A stretch of DNA of 64,000 nucleotides from Paraburkholderia atlantica (GTDB lineage: Bacteria; Pseudomonadota; Gammaproteobacteria; Burkholderiales; Burkholderiaceae). Positions within the stretch are counted from its first letter, which is position 1. Every line of letters starts with the position of its first letter. Made by a program: the position numbers and the translations under genes. The stretch is from contig NZ_WHNQ01000003.1 of NCBI RefSeq assembly GCF_009362785.1, positions 124,001-188,000 of the forward strand, read 5' to 3'. The notes under the pieces were generated by a model, which worked only from the letters and a program-made list of their open reading frames with translations, was not told where the DNA came from and made no database searches. Positions 51,160-60,725 of this stretch are shown piece by piece.

Positions 51160-52998
51160 TCAGTAGACGTCGCGCTGGTAGCGCCCGTCGCGTTGAAGCT
51201 GTTGAAGGTACGCTTGCGCGCATTCGGTATCGAGCGCGCCCTCGCTGCCGATGATCTCGAGAAGCGTGTGATGAACGTCGGGCGCGAGGCGGCTTGCATC
51301 GCCGCAGACGTACAGGTGCGCGCCTTCTTCCAGCCACGCGAACAGGTCGTGACCCTGCGCCTGCATCCGGTGCTGCACGTAGGTCTTCCCTTCGCCGTTC
51401 GCGCGCCGGTCGCGCGAGAATGCAACGTCCATCCGCGTCAGCGCGTTGTCCTTCAGCAGCCGTTGCCACTCTGTCTGATAGAGAAAGTCGGTGCGGAAGT
51501 TGCGTTCACCGAAGAAAAGCCACGACCGTCCGTTGGCCCCACGTGCTTCGCGTTCCTGCATGAAGGCACGGAATGGCGCAATGCCGGTGCCGGCGCCGAT
51601 CATGATGATCGGCACGTCGCCTGCGGGCAGCCGGAAGTTCGAATTCCGGTGTATGTACACCGGCAATTGAGCATCGAGCTCGATGCGCTCGGACAATTGG
51701 CCCGACGCCACGCCCGCGCGCGGTTCGCCGTGCAGTTCGTAGCGCAGCGCCGAAACGGTCAGGTGCACTTCATCGGGCGCCGCGGCGAGGCTCGATGCAA
51801 TCGAGTAAAGGCGCGGCTGCAAAGGTCTTAGCGCGGCGAGGAAGTGCTGCGCGTCGATTCCCTTGACGGGAAACCGCCGTACCACGTCGATGATGTGATG
51901 GCCGCGCATGTAGGCGGTTCGCTCGCCAGCGTGCGCGTTGTCGACGAGACGTTCGAGCTCTGCCGCACCGGAAAGCCGTGCCCAGTGCTCGAGAAAGCGT
52001 GGCGTGAGCGCAGTGACTTCGAAGCCGGCACCGAGCGCATCGCCGAGTGTCGTGTCGTTGCCCTTTACGTCGACGGCCTGCGAGTCATCGAGATCGAGTT
52101 CCTGCAGTACCGCGCGAACCACTGAAGGGTCATTCGTCGGCACCACGCCCAAAGCGTCGCCCGGTTCGAAGCTGAGACCCGAGCCTTCGAGCGACAGTTC
52201 GATATGCCGGGTTTCCTTCGATGATCCACGTCCCGTCAGCGCGATGTTTTCAATGACGCGGGCGTGAAAAGGATGTTGCCTGTCGATCGCCGCCCGCCGC
52301 CGCGGCAAAGCGCCTGCGGGCGCGCGCGGCCCGGCGCTGGGCGGATGACCGGCTGCGGATGCATCGCTGACCAGAAGCGCAAGGGTCTGTTCGATCCAGG
52401 CGTTTGCCGGTTGTTCGTAATCGACGTCGCAATCGACTCTCTGCGCGAGTCGCTCGGCGCCGAGTTCCTCGAAACGGCGGTCGAGCCGCTTGCCCGCCTC
52501 GCAATAGTGTTCATAGGTCGAGTCGCCCAACGCCAGCACGGCAAAACGCACGCCGCTGAGCTTCGGCGCCTTGCGTCCTTCGATGAACTCGAAGAAGTCG
52601 GTGGCCGATTGCGGCGGATCGCCCTCGCCATAGGTGCTCGCGACGACGAGGACGTCCTGCTCGTCCTTCAACTGTCGAACCTTGTAGCTGGCCATGTCAT
52701 GCAGCGATGCGACGAGGCCGCGTTGCGCCGCCTGCTCGGCGAGCGTGCGGGCGAGCGCCGCGCTGTTGCCGGTTTCGCTGCCGTAGAGCACGCTGAGCCG
52801 GCGTGCCGAAGTGCCGCCGAGATCGGCTTCAGCAGCCGGTGCGCGCGCTTCGGCTCGGAGTGTGCTGGCTTGATCGAACCCCGCGAGATATCCGCTGACC
52901 CAGACGAGTTGCCGGGAGTCGAGCGAGGTCGTGAGGGCCTTGATGTGTTCCCACTGGGCCTCCGTAAGCACGGGGTCCCGAAATTCCGCAACAGCCAT
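51160..52998 (-). CDS. cysJ: Sulfite reductase (NADPH) flavoprotein alpha subunit
   Basis: This 612-residue protein has a flavodoxin domain (VLYGSETGNSAALA near residue 70; STYGEGDPPQSA), then an FAD domain with RLYSIASSL, and an NADPH domain with IMIGAGTGIAPFRAF and LYVCGDASRLAP. It moves electrons from NADPH through FAD and FMN to CysI. The start is ATG 52998; the frame is open to 53088 but without a plausible leader. It diverges from a broken LysR gene, across 169 bases containing inverted repeats. Confidence 0.94.
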   Translation of the reverse strand: MAVAEFRDPVLTEAQWEHIKALTTSLDSRQLVWVSGYLAGFDQASTLRAEARAPAAEADLGGTSARRLSVLYGSETGNSAALARTLAEQAAQRGLVASLHDMASYKVRQLKDEQDVLVVASTYGEGDPPQSATDFFEFIEGRKAPKLSGVRFAVLALGDSTYEHYCEAGKRLDRRFEELGAERLAQRVDCDVDYEQPANAWIEQTLALLVSDASAAGHPPSAGPRAPAGALPRRRAAIDRQHPFHARVIENIALTGRGSSKETRHIELSLEGSGLSFEPGDALGVVPTNDPSVVRAVLQELDLDDSQAVDVKGNDTTLGDALGAGFEVTALTPRFLEHWARLSGAAELERLVDNAHAGERTAYMRGHHIIDVVRRFPVKGIDAQHFLAALRPLQPRLYSIASSLAAAPDEVHLTVSALRYELHGEPRAGVASGQLSERIELDAQLPVYIHRNSNFRLPAGDVPIIMIGAGTGIAPFRAFMQEREARGANGRSWLFFGERNFRTDFLYQTEWQRLLKDNALTRMDVAFSRDRRANGEGKTYVQHRMQAQGHDLFAWLEEGAHLYVCGDASRLAPDVHHTLLEIIGSEGALDTECAQAYLQQLQRDGRYQRDVY

Positions 52999-53108
52999 CT
53001 CTCTATCGACTCCAGACGTACGCTGTCCCGGGGCGCCCGCGGGAGCGTGTCGCGCGGGCCTCGACAAGTCAGCTTGGTGATGCACCAACAGCCATTTTCC
53101 GGCACCGG

Positions 53109-53149
53109 TTATCCGCAGGCAAATGGATAATCATTGCAATTGATAGCAA
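53109..53149. promoter_or_regulatory. Inverted repeats between cysJ and the broken LysR gene
   Basis: TTATCC (53109-53114) and GGATAA (53125-53130) are perfect arms with a 10-base spacer. TTGC (53134-53137) and GCAA (53146-53149) form a second inverted pair next to it. The place and geometry suggest LysR-type binding sites that control cysJ. The paired regulator is now disrupted. Confidence 0.45.
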
Positions 53150-53167
53150 AAATTTTGATATGAAACG

Positions 53168-53790
53168 ATGGATATCACGCCGCCCCGTACCTTTCTCGAA
53201 GTCTCGGCAAGTGGCAGCTTCATATCGGCTGCGGAGCGTTTGCACCTGACGCAGACGGCGGTGAGCGCGCGCATCCGCACGCTGGAGGAGCAGCTGGGAC
53301 GCCGGCTGTTCGTCCGCAACAAGGCTGGCGCGCGTCTGACGACGGCCGGGGAACGCTTCGTCGGGCATGCAACGACCCTCGTGCAGGTGTGGGAACAAGC
53401 ACGTCAGCATGTGGCGCTCCCGCCCGGTCGCGAGGAGGGTGTCAGTCTGGGCGGCGAACTCAGTCTGTGGCATCCGCTTCTCGCCGACTGGCTCATCAGG
53501 ATGCATCGCGAATGCCCGCAGATCGCACTGCGCGCGGAGGTCGACTGCCCGATGCGCTTGCTCGACCGCGTGCATGAAGGCTCGCTCGACATCGCCGTTC
53601 TTTACAACCCTGTCAGTCGGCGGATCGGGCTACTTTCGCATCGGCACCGCCGAGCCGTTTTTGCGGGACGGCCGCCTGCGCCTCGTCACGGGCGCGCCGG
53701 AATTCTCATGGTCGGCCTACGTGGTGTACGCCAGACGACAGGAAGCCAACGTTATCGACCGCGTCCGGCAGGGGCTGCGGGCCGCGCCAC
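53168..53790 (+). pseudogene. LysR family regulator, disrupted by deletion and frameshift
   Basis: The N-terminal helix-turn-helix (RTFLEVSASGSFISAAERL, QTAVSARIRTLE) and first part of the effector domain are intact up to LDIAVLYNPVS. Then, at about 53605-53625, the sequence moves to another frame and continues as GGSGYFRIGTAEPFLRDGRL and SWSAYVVYARR, a late part of the same domain. Around 70 intervening residues are missing. The product would be inactive. By position it used to regulate cysJI. Confidence 0.8.
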
Positions 53791-53950
53791 TGCTGATGAC
53801 GAACCGCGCGCGGACCACGCGGTGGGCTCACGGCCGACAGTTCGCGGCAGCAGGCGGCGCACGGATCGGGGCGAATCCGTCTCGCAGCGGTGACGGCGCT
53901 TGTACGTTTTACCGACATGTTCATCCGGAATGTCTGCTCCGGTCAGGTGA

Positions 53951-54784
53951 TCATCGAGAGGAGCCGACCGTTATCAGAAGCGTGACGTCTTTCGGAATGT
54001 CCACCGGGTCCGGCCCGAACACACCCGCGGGAATATGAATGTTGCCGCCATAGTGAATCTTGTGTGAGCCGGCGGATAGCGGCTCTAGTAGCAGGAAGTA
54101 GCCGTCGCCTACGGCCGTACCGTTACCGCCGGTACCCGTAGGGTTAAAAACCCAAGGAGTAGGAGCGGTAAACGGGAACTGGTCAGTCATCGTCCGATAT
54201 GCGCTGACGTTGGCGATTGGGACATCGTCGACACTCACAAACACGTTCTGGATGTAGTTGGCGAACTGATTGGCAATCGCCCGTTGACCGGCCGCCGTCG
54301 CTGCATAGAAAGGCTCGGGGTCGAGCGACGAAGCCTCTACGTCAAGCGTGGTCAAAAAGATCGCCGTCCCTGCGGGAATAACGTTTGCAGACTGATTGCA
54401 GATTTGGTCCGGGAGATCGGGCGCCGACCAATACCAAACATTGCCCGTTTGCCCCGCTGAGATAGGACGGTTGGTGCAGTCATTAAAAGGATGTGGAAGC
54501 GGACCGAGAGGCAACGCTAACGCCCACTGCCAGAACGACGCCTCCCACTGCGCGTAGGTCTTGCCTCCAAAGCGCGCATTGAGCGGCACCACGTGAGGGC
54601 TCGCAGCCGCCGCGGGCGGCGCAGCTTTATGCGCTACTGCCGACTCGCCAGCACTATCACTGCCTCCTCCACCGCATGCGGTCAATGCCGCTGCAATCGA
54701 TATCACAATCGCGGTTGCCTGCAATCCTCTATTGAGTCGTGGAATGAAGGTCGCGATATCTGTTCCTGCATCTTGATCATTCAT
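53951..54784 (-). CDS. Hypothetical lipoprotein, 277 residues
   Basis: This exported protein has an N-terminal hydrophobic segment and lipobox LTACGGGGSD, with the cysteine near residue 37. The Gly-Asp linker is common in proteobacterial outer-surface lipoproteins. The mature domain contains YAQWEASFWQWALALPLG, paired cysteines in NDCTNRP and DQICNQS, and a late GYFLLLEPLSAGSHKIHYGG beta region. I do not know the function. GGAGAGCGTC precedes ATG 54784. It ends very close to the LysR remnant on the other strand. Confidence 0.75.
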   Translation of the reverse strand: MNDQDAGTDIATFIPRLNRGLQATAIVISIAAALTACGGGGSDSAGESAVAHKAAPPAAAASPHVVPLNARFGGKTYAQWEASFWQWALALPLGPLPHPFNDCTNRPISAGQTGNVWYWSAPDLPDQICNQSANVIPAGTAIFLTTLDVEASSLDPEPFYAATAAGQRAIANQFANYIQNVFVSVDDVPIANVSAYRTMTDQFPFTAPTPWVFNPTGTGGNGTAVGDGYFLLLEPLSAGSHKIHYGGNIHIPAGVFGPDPVDIPKDVTLLITVGSSR

Positions 54785-55678
54785 GACGCTCTCCAACGTA
54801 TTTGTGCTTCTTTAACTGGGAGCCATCGACTCGGTCGATGGTAACGTTGACGAGCCACCCGGATTTGCAAACCAACCAACGACAAAAGACAGCTTCTCTA
54901 ATCGCTATGACGTCGCTATCGCGGTCGCGAGCGAACTCAATAGCAATATCGAGCGAAACTCCGCGAGTCTATTTGCCGCCAATCATTCGCAAAAACCGAA
55001 AGGCAATAAAGGTCCCACCGACATTCACCTGATCGGGCGAATGTGAAAATGGGCGCATCGTTGAGCGCGCGGAGCCACGCATTCGCTGTGACGCAAACCA
55101 TCCGCGACCGGAACCAACATATAGGGAGGACTACTTCGTCACTGAGCCAACGCAATGAGCTGAGTGGTGGCAGATGCGTGCAGAAGTTTTGCACGGAAGT
55201 CTGCTCGTGGTGACTTCATGAGTCGTGCAACGCCAATAAGATTTGCATTGCATGACGTCGTTATAGCAGGGGTGAAAACTACTACAAGGCGATAAATCAG
55301 CCGGGATAAGACTTCGGTTAGACGCCATGAGCCATGCAGGTGCGCGTCGGCTCAATTCGACACATTGGCCGATCGTCATCGGACGCGCGCGCGCAATTCG
55401 TCCCGCCACGGGCCCGCGTGTGGCGCGCGGCACCGCTCGTTCCCCGTCAATCAGTACGCGAGCAGCGAATTCCACGCCCGCTTCCCTCAATGCGGCTCAC
55501 TCTTCCACATTGAACCGGACCGGAAAATGTTCGTTCGGCACAGACCAGGCGACCTACACTGCAATTCAACGAAGACAAAAAAGATCGCCAGACTTAGCTG
55601 GACCTGGACGATCGCATTCCGATTTCGCTTTGATCAGGCGGAGTCCGTACATGCTCCCCTTTCTGTCTGGAGGCGCTC
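54785..55678. other. Long AT-richer intergenic region
   Basis: About 890 bases without a supportable gene. Frames on both strands are short or read as shadow-like Arg/Ser-rich protein. An inverted repeat, ACATTC (55021-55026) with GAATGT (55039-55044), is present. Base composition is lower in GC than the surroundings between about 54800 and 55280, which suggests non-coding or acquired DNA. The promoter of the CBS gene should be at its right end. Confidence 0.45.
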
Positions 55679-56146
55679 ATGAAAAAGGAGAGGAAGACAG
55701 CACGGCAAATTCTGTCCGGGAACCCTCGGGAGGTTGTTTCGGTCGGCCCCGACGACACGGTGCTCAGCGCGCTGCAACTGATGGCCGACAAGGATGTGAC
55801 GACGGTGCTGGTGCTGCAAAGCAGCAATCTGGTTGGCGTGCTGTCTCAGCGCGACTACGCGCGCAAGGTCGACGTGCTCGGCCGCAACGCTGCCGGCACC
55901 AGGGTTGGCGACATCATGACCACTCAGGTTTTTTATGTGACGCCCGAGCATACCTGCGATCAATGCCTCGCGTCGATGCATACGAAGCGGGTCCGGCACC
56001 TGCCTGTTATCGAATCCGGGCGCGTCATCGGCGTGCTTTCCAACAGTGACGTGCTGGAGGAACTCCTGCAGGAGGACGAGCGTTTCATCCGGGTTCTCGA
56101 GGACGACATGCTCCATCTGACCATTGATACCGGCGGCGCCTATTAG
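55679..56146 (+). CDS. CBS domain pair protein
   Basis: This 155-residue cytoplasmic protein consists of two CBS domains. The first has VSVGPDDTVLSALQLMADKDVTTV and VGVLSQRDYARK; the second VFYVTPEHTCDQCLASM and VIGVLSNSDVLEEL. CBS pairs sense adenine nucleotides or SAM. GGAGGCGCTC precedes the ATG. It lies 31 bases before the CoA-transferase gene and may be co-transcribed with it. Confidence 0.88.
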   Translation: MKKERKTARQILSGNPREVVSVGPDDTVLSALQLMADKDVTTVLVLQSSNLVGVLSQRDYARKVDVLGRNAAGTRVGDIMTTQVFYVTPEHTCDQCLASMHTKRVRHLPVIESGRVIGVLSNSDVLEELLQEDERFIRVLEDDMLHLTIDTGGAY

Positions 56147-56177
56147 ACAGTCGCGCTCGAATCAGACGAGGTGAAAC

Positions 56178-58193
56178 ATGAGCACGCAATCAACCGCGGG
56201 GACGCCTGCACCGGCCATCCTTTCCCGCTCGTCCGGCAAAGTCGCATCGGCGCGCGATGCCGTGCGCCTGATCCGCGCCGGCGATACGGTCGCGACAGGT
56301 GGCTTCGTCGGCATCGGCTTCGCCGAAGACATCGCTATTGCCCTCGAGGAACTCTGTACGACGCGTGACGAGGATGCGTTAGTGACCCTCCCAAAGCCCC
56401 GCGACCTCACGCTGGTCTATGCGGCCGGCCAGGGAGACGGCAAGGACCGGGGACTGAACCATCTGGCGACGCCGGGACTCGTCAAGCGCGTGATCGGCGG
56501 ACACTGGGGTCTGGTGCCGAAGCTACAGCGGCTTGCGGTAAATAACCAGATCGAAGCCTATAACCTGCCGCAGGGCGTGATCAGCCACCTGTTTCGCGAC
56601 ATTGCGGCCGGAAAACCCGGCCATCTGTCACGAGTGGGCCTAGGTACCTTCGTCGATCCGCGCTTCGGTGGCGGCAAACTGAACGAACGCACCACCGAGA
56701 ACCTGGTCGAGTTGATGCAGATCGGCGGCGAGGAATATCTGTTCTACAAGTCGTTCCCGATCAACGTCGCGATCGTGCGCGGCACCACCGCCGATCCCGA
56801 CGGCAATGTGACGATGGAGCGCGAAGCGCTGACCCTGGAGGCGCTGGCGATCGCCATGGCCGCGCACAACTGCCACGGTCTGGTGATCGTCCAGGTGGAG
56901 CGCATCGCCGAAAGCGGCTCGCTCAATCCGCGTCAGGTCAAGATCCCCGGCGTGCTGGTCGATTGCGTCGTGCTGGCGCCGCCAGAGAACCATCAGCAGA
57001 CCTTTGCCACACCCTACAGCGCGGCGTTCGCCGGCGAAATCCGGGTCCCCGCGAGCAGTGTGGCGCCGATGCCGATGAGTGAGCGCAAGGTGGTCGCGCG
57101 GCGCGCGGCAATGGAACTCCAGCCGAACAGCGTGGTGAATCTCGGAATCGGCATGCCCGAGGGCATCGCCAGCGTCGCCAACGAGGAAAGAATCCTCGAC
57201 CTGCTGACGCTGACCACCGAGCCCGGCGTGATCGGCGGCATTCCAGCGGGAGGCTTGAACTTCGGCGCGGCGACCAACCCGCAGGCGATCATCGATCAGC
57301 CCGCGCAATTCGATTTCTATGACGGCGGCGGGCTCGACATCGCGTTTCTCGGCCTCGCGCAGGCCGATCGGATGGGAAACCTCAACGTGTCGAGATTCGG
57401 GCCGCGCCTGGCCGGTGCCGGAGGCTTCATCAACATCAGCCAGAATGCCAGGAAGGTCGTGTTCGTCGGCACTTTCATGGCGGGCCAAAGCCAGATTTCA
57501 GTCGTCGACGGCAAGCTGCGTATCCACCGTGACGGCACGGCCAGGAAGTTCATCGAGGAAGTCGAGCATCGCACGTTTTCTGGCCCGTATGCGGCGGCAG
57601 CGGGACAACCGGTCCTCTACGTCACCGAGCGTTGCGTGTTCGAACTCGGCGCCGAGGGCATGGAACTCATCGAGATCGCGCCTGGCGTCGATCTGGAGCG
57701 CGATATTCTGGCCAGGATGGACTTCGCACCGATCCTGCGTTCGCCGAAGCAGATGGACGAGCGGATTTTCCTGCCGGAACCGATGGGCCTGCGCTCGAAT
57801 GTTTTGCGACTGCCGCTGGAAGCGCGCTTCATCTACGACGACGACAAAAACATCATGTTTCTCAATTTCTCGCGTCTCGAGGTGAAGCGTCCCGACGACA
57901 TCGCCGCGATCCGAACTCAGGTATGCCGCATCTGCGAACCACTGGACCACAAGGTTTATGCGGTGGTGAACTACGAGGGCTTCGTGTTGGACCCCGCGCT
58001 GGAAGACGCGTATGTCGAAATGGTCGAGGATATGGTGCAGCGCTACTACCTCGGCGTAACGCGCTTTACGACCAGCGCTTTCATGCGCGCCAAGCTGGGT
58101 GGCGCCCTGACGCGGCGCGGGCTGTCACCGTATGTCTATGAGACGGAGGCGGAAGCGCAGGCGTTCCTGCGCGAGCAGTCGCCGAACCGCTAG
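56178..58193 (+). CDS. Acyl-CoA:acetate/3-ketoacid CoA-transferase, extended
   Basis: This 671-residue protein joins the alpha and beta halves of family-I CoA-transferases in one chain. The first half begins with [19 protein letters not shown]; the second half has [12 protein letters not shown] and the catalytic glutamate in TTEPGVIGG (E348). It moves CoA between short-chain acyl groups through a glutamyl-CoA intermediate. The YdiF-type enzyme ends near residue 530; here about 130 more residues follow (from about RIFLPEPMG), ending in a helical tail. GAGGTGAA precedes the ATG. Confidence 0.87.
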   Translation: MSTQSTAGTPAPAILSRSSGKVASARDAVRLIRAGDTVATGGFVGIGFAEDIAIALEELCTTRDEDALVTLPKPRDLTLVYAAGQGDGKDRGLNHLATPGLVKRVIGGHWGLVPKLQRLAVNNQIEAYNLPQGVISHLFRDIAAGKPGHLSRVGLGTFVDPRFGGGKLNERTTENLVELMQIGGEEYLFYKSFPINVAIVRGTTADPDGNVTMEREALTLEALAIAMAAHNCHGLVIVQVERIAESGSLNPRQVKIPGVLVDCVVLAPPENHQQTFATPYSAAFAGEIRVPASSVAPMPMSERKVVARRAAMELQPNSVVNLGIGMPEGIASVANEERILDLLTLTTEPGVIGGIPAGGLNFGAATNPQAIIDQPAQFDFYDGGGLDIAFLGLAQADRMGNLNVSRFGPRLAGAGGFINISQNARKVVFVGTFMAGQSQISVVDGKLRIHRDGTARKFIEEVEHRTFSGPYAAAAGQPVLYVTERCVFELGAEGMELIEIAPGVDLERDILARMDFAPILRSPKQMDERIFLPEPMGLRSNVLRLPLEARFIYDDDKNIMFLNFSRLEVKRPDDIAAIRTQVCRICEPLDHKVYAVVNYEGFVLDPALEDAYVEMVEDMVQRYYLGVTRFTTSAFMRAKLGGALTRRGLSPYVYETEAEAQAFLREQSPNR

Positions 58194-58237
58194 CGAAGCT
58201 GAAATCGCCACGCGTGATGTCATCGAGCCGGCAGCCC

Positions 58238-58786
58238 TCACATCGGCTTGTTGTCGCCGCCCTGCAAGTGCAGCGGGTCCGGGCTCTTCTGGGTTGAGCG
58301 CAACACGCCGGTGTCGTCGAAATAGAAATTGAACAGCAGGTACCACACGTTGTCTTCCAGATAGCGATAGCTCCATACCTCGCGTTTCAACATTGGAAAG
58401 TATGTCGTGTCCTCCGGGCGGCCGAAGTTGGTTAGAACGTCGTTCTTCGTCCACTTGTCAGGCTCCGCGCGGTAAAACTCGTTCGGCTGCAGCACTTGCC
58501 GGACGCGGATCAGTTTGCCGGTTGGGTCGATGTCCGCGGCGACGGTGAGTTCCCCCATGGGCTGCGTCGGCCACATCAGCCGCCTGGAACCGTCGGGCAG
58601 CTCGTAGACCTCGCGCGGCTGCCCCAATCTGGCGACGACGGCGGATTCCGGTTCGCCTGCATGGAACGCCTCCCACGGCTGCGCGCAGGCCCCGAGCGCG
58701 AAGACCGCCGCGCAGAGCAGCGCGGCGCGTGTGTGACAGGCAAGACCCAAGGCCGATCGGGATGGGTTCGATCGCCGGGATGTCAT
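58238..58786 (-). CDS. Small lipoprotein with BamE/SmpA-like repeats
   Basis: This 182-residue exported protein has a signal sequence and lipobox ALGAC (Cys about residue 34). The mature part has two similar units, EPESAVVARLGQPREVYELPDG and KWTKNDVLTNFGRPEDTTYFP, matching the 'helix, leucine-Gly-x-Pro' pattern of BamE/SmpA-type domains. A role in outer-membrane assembly is possible but not shown. It is convergent with the CoA-transferase gene. Confidence 0.78.
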   Translation of the reverse strand: MTSRRSNPSRSALGLACHTRAALLCAAVFALGACAQPWEAFHAGEPESAVVARLGQPREVYELPDGSRRLMWPTQPMGELTVAADIDPTGKLIRVRQVLQPNEFYRAEPDKWTKNDVLTNFGRPEDTTYFPMLKREVWSYRYLEDNVWYLLFNFYFDDTGVLRSTQKSPDPLHLQGGDNKPM

Positions 58787-58814
58787 TTGGGACTCTACCC
58801 GCCAAGATCCGGAG

Positions 58815-58970
58815 TCAGTGCCTGTGATGTAGCCAACCCATGTGATGCGCGTCGAGCCACTGGCTCATTGTCTCTTCCGGATGCGCGTGCCTGTATCGCC
58901 GCGCGAACACGTACGCGAGGACCAGCAGCGCTGCCAACGCCACTACCAGGCCCATCATTGACTGAGTCAT
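58815..58970 (-). CDS. 51-residue single-helix membrane protein
   Basis: This short gene reads TQSMMGLVVALAALLVLAYV as a single membrane helix, then a basic stretch ARRYRHAHPEE and an end rich in His and Trp (DAHHMGWLHHRH). GGAGG lies 5 bases before the ATG, the strongest start signal in this area. Function unknown. It is 28 bases upstream of the lipoprotein gene on the same strand and may be co-transcribed with it. Confidence 0.72.
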   Translation of the reverse strand: MTQSMMGLVVALAALLVLAYVFARRYRHAHPEETMSQWLDAHHMGWLHHRH

Positions 58971-59408
58971 GGCAGCCTCCCTTCTAGGTTGCGACCATGG
59001 TTATATGGTAGGCGATGCGCTCGATGTCAGGGCCCTGCCCGCCAGCGCAACTCCGGCCCCGGATAGCTCGCGAGCCATGTGCCGTTCGCGTCCATCGGCT
59101 TCCACGTTGATAACGGTTTCAAGGCAAGTTTGAAATACTGTTATTACGAGAGGTTATTAAGCGGCAGACGACCAGGCGCCGTCGATTTCCGCAAAAACCC
59201 CGTGCGGTGGGCCCTGCAGGCTCGCGACACCGCCCGCGCCTGGACTCGCCATCGAGCAGCGCGACCCCGGCCGGCAGCGGCCCCGATCCGACATTTCGGT
59301 ATACTCCCGGGCTTTCCCGAAACGATTATTCGCGGCCCCTCCCGCGCAGCGACCGCCGCTTGACCGGCGCGCCGCCTTCGCGCGACAAGCGCGTCCGCTC
59401 CACTCATC
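58971..59408. other. Intergenic region upstream of YeeE/YedE gene
   Basis: 438 bases with no supportable gene. The section 59105-59160 is AT-rich and carries the symmetric and direct repeats listed separately. The last 100 bases before the transporter start are GC-rich and featureless. Both the promoter of the transporter and that of the small membrane protein must lie in this gap. Confidence 0.5.
59110..59159. promoter_or_regulatory. Repeat cluster upstream of YeeE/YedE gene
   Basis: ATAAC (59110-59114) and GTTAT (59140-59144) flank TTTCAA (59117-59122) and TTGAAA (59130-59135), a nested inverted repeat of about 35 bases. GTTATTA occurs at 59140-59146 and again at 59153-59159, 13 bases apart. 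The TTAT/ATAA half-sites resemble those described for CysB-type sulfur regulators, which would fit the sulfur transporter downstream. This is inference. Confidence 0.4.
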
Positions 59409-60632
59409 ATGTCCGATCTCTCCACGCCATTCGGCGCGCCTCGCCGTGCCGTCAACATCAATCCAAAGCCGCTCACCGTCGCGCTCGCGCTGGTCGTGCT
59501 CGGCGCGGTCTATCTCGCGCAAACCGTCAGCGTGAAGCAGGCCGCGCTGTACGTCCTCGGCGCGCTGCTCGGCATCACGCTCTATCACGCCGCGTTCGGC
59601 TTCACGTCCGCATGGCGCGTGTTCATCGCCGACGGCCGCGGCGCCGGTCTGCGCGCGCAGATGCTGATGCTCGCGGTCGGCGTGCTGCTGTTCTTCCCGG
59701 CGCTTTCCGCCGGCACGCTGTTCGGTCATCCGGTGGTCGGCGAAGTGTCGCCCGTCGGCACCTCGGTCGTGGTCGGCGCGTTCATGTTCGGCATCGGCAT
59801 GCAGCTCGGCGGCGGCTGCGCGTCCGGCACGCTGTACACGGTCGGCGGCGGCAGCACGCGGATGGTGGTCACGCTGATCGCGTTCATCATCGGCTCGGTG
59901 ATCGGCACCGCGCATATGCCGTTCTGGTCCGCGATGCCGCATCTGCCGCCGATCTCGCTCGTGCAGACGCTCGGCGTCGTCCCGGGCATCGCGCTGAACC
60001 TCGTGGTGTTCGCGGCCATCGCCGCGCTGACCGTTCTAATCGAGAAACGCCGTCACGGCCGTCTCGTCAGCGAGGTGGAACGCGCACCGAACGCATCGCC
60101 GTGGCTGCATGGCCCGTGGCCGCTCCTCGCCGGCGGCGTCGTGCTCGCGATCCTCAACTTCGTGACGCTCGCGCTGTCGGGTCGTCCGTGGGGCATCACG
60201 TCGGCGTTCGCGCTGTGGGGCGCCAAGGCGTTCTCCGCAATGGGCGTCGACGTCGCGAGCTGGCCGGTGTGGAGCACCGGCCCGAACGCAGCCGCCCTCG
60301 CCGCACCGATCAGCCACGACATGAAGTCGGTGATGGACATCGGCATCGTGATCGGCGCGATGGTCGCCGCTTCGCTGGCCGGCCGCTATGCGCCGGTGTG
60401 GCGTCTGCCGCTGCGCTCGCTGCTCGCGGCGATCGTCGGCGGTCTGATTCTCGGCTACGGCGCGCGTCTCGCGTACGGCTGCAATATCGGCGCCTACTTC
60501 AGCGGCATCGTGTCGGGCAGCCTGCACGGCTGGCTGTGGCTCGTCGCGGCATTTTTCGGCAACGTGGTCGGCACGAAGCTGCGTCCGCTGTTCGGCCTCC
60601 CGGTCGAGCGCGTCAAGCAGACGGGCTGCTGA
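59409..60632 (+). CDS. YeeE/YedE family sulfur-compound transporter
   Basis: This 407-residue inner-membrane protein has about nine to ten helices and two internally similar halves, each with a buried cysteine motif: MQLGGGCASGTLYTVGGG (about residue 138) and LAYGCNIGAYFSGIVSGS (about 358). Proteins of this type import thiosulfate or related sulfur compounds (TsuA) using cysteine relays. It is monocistronic, followed by a UUCG hairpin. The cysteine synthesis genes cysJI are some 7 kb away and not in the same unit. Confidence 0.9.
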   Translation: MSDLSTPFGAPRRAVNINPKPLTVALALVVLGAVYLAQTVSVKQAALYVLGALLGITLYHAAFGFTSAWRVFIADGRGAGLRAQMLMLAVGVLLFFPALSAGTLFGHPVVGEVSPVGTSVVVGAFMFGIGMQLGGGCASGTLYTVGGGSTRMVVTLIAFIIGSVIGTAHMPFWSAMPHLPPISLVQTLGVVPGIALNLVVFAAIAALTVLIEKRRHGRLVSEVERAPNASPWLHGPWPLLAGGVVLAILNFVTLALSGRPWGITSAFALWGAKAFSAMGVDVASWPVWSTGPNAAALAAPISHDMKSVMDIGIVIGAMVAASLAGRYAPVWRLPLRSLLAAIVGGLILGYGARLAYGCNIGAYFSGIVSGSLHGWLWLVAAFFGNVVGTKLRPLFGLPVERVKQTGC

Positions 60633-60635
60633 TCG

Positions 60636-60651
60636 GGCGGCTTCGGCCGCC
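60636..60651 (+). terminator. UUCG tetraloop hairpin after YeeE/YedE gene
   Basis: GGCGGC (60636-60641) pairs with GCCGCC (60646-60651) around TTCG, starting 3 bases after the stop. UUCG loops are very stable in RNA. No U-run follows, so it may protect the 3' end rather than terminate alone. Confidence 0.5.
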
Positions 60652-60725
60652 TATCGGGCGGGGGCTGCGCTGCTGCCCCGCCCGCGCAATTCCGGGTGGA
60701 AGTCGTCGCAACGAAGCCGAGTCTT

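Noticed and set aside
55131..55490. Minus-strand frame of 119 codons in the long intergenic region
   Set aside because: First half looks protein-like, but no family, start signal or conserved motif could be found; second half is Ser/Cys-rich and random.
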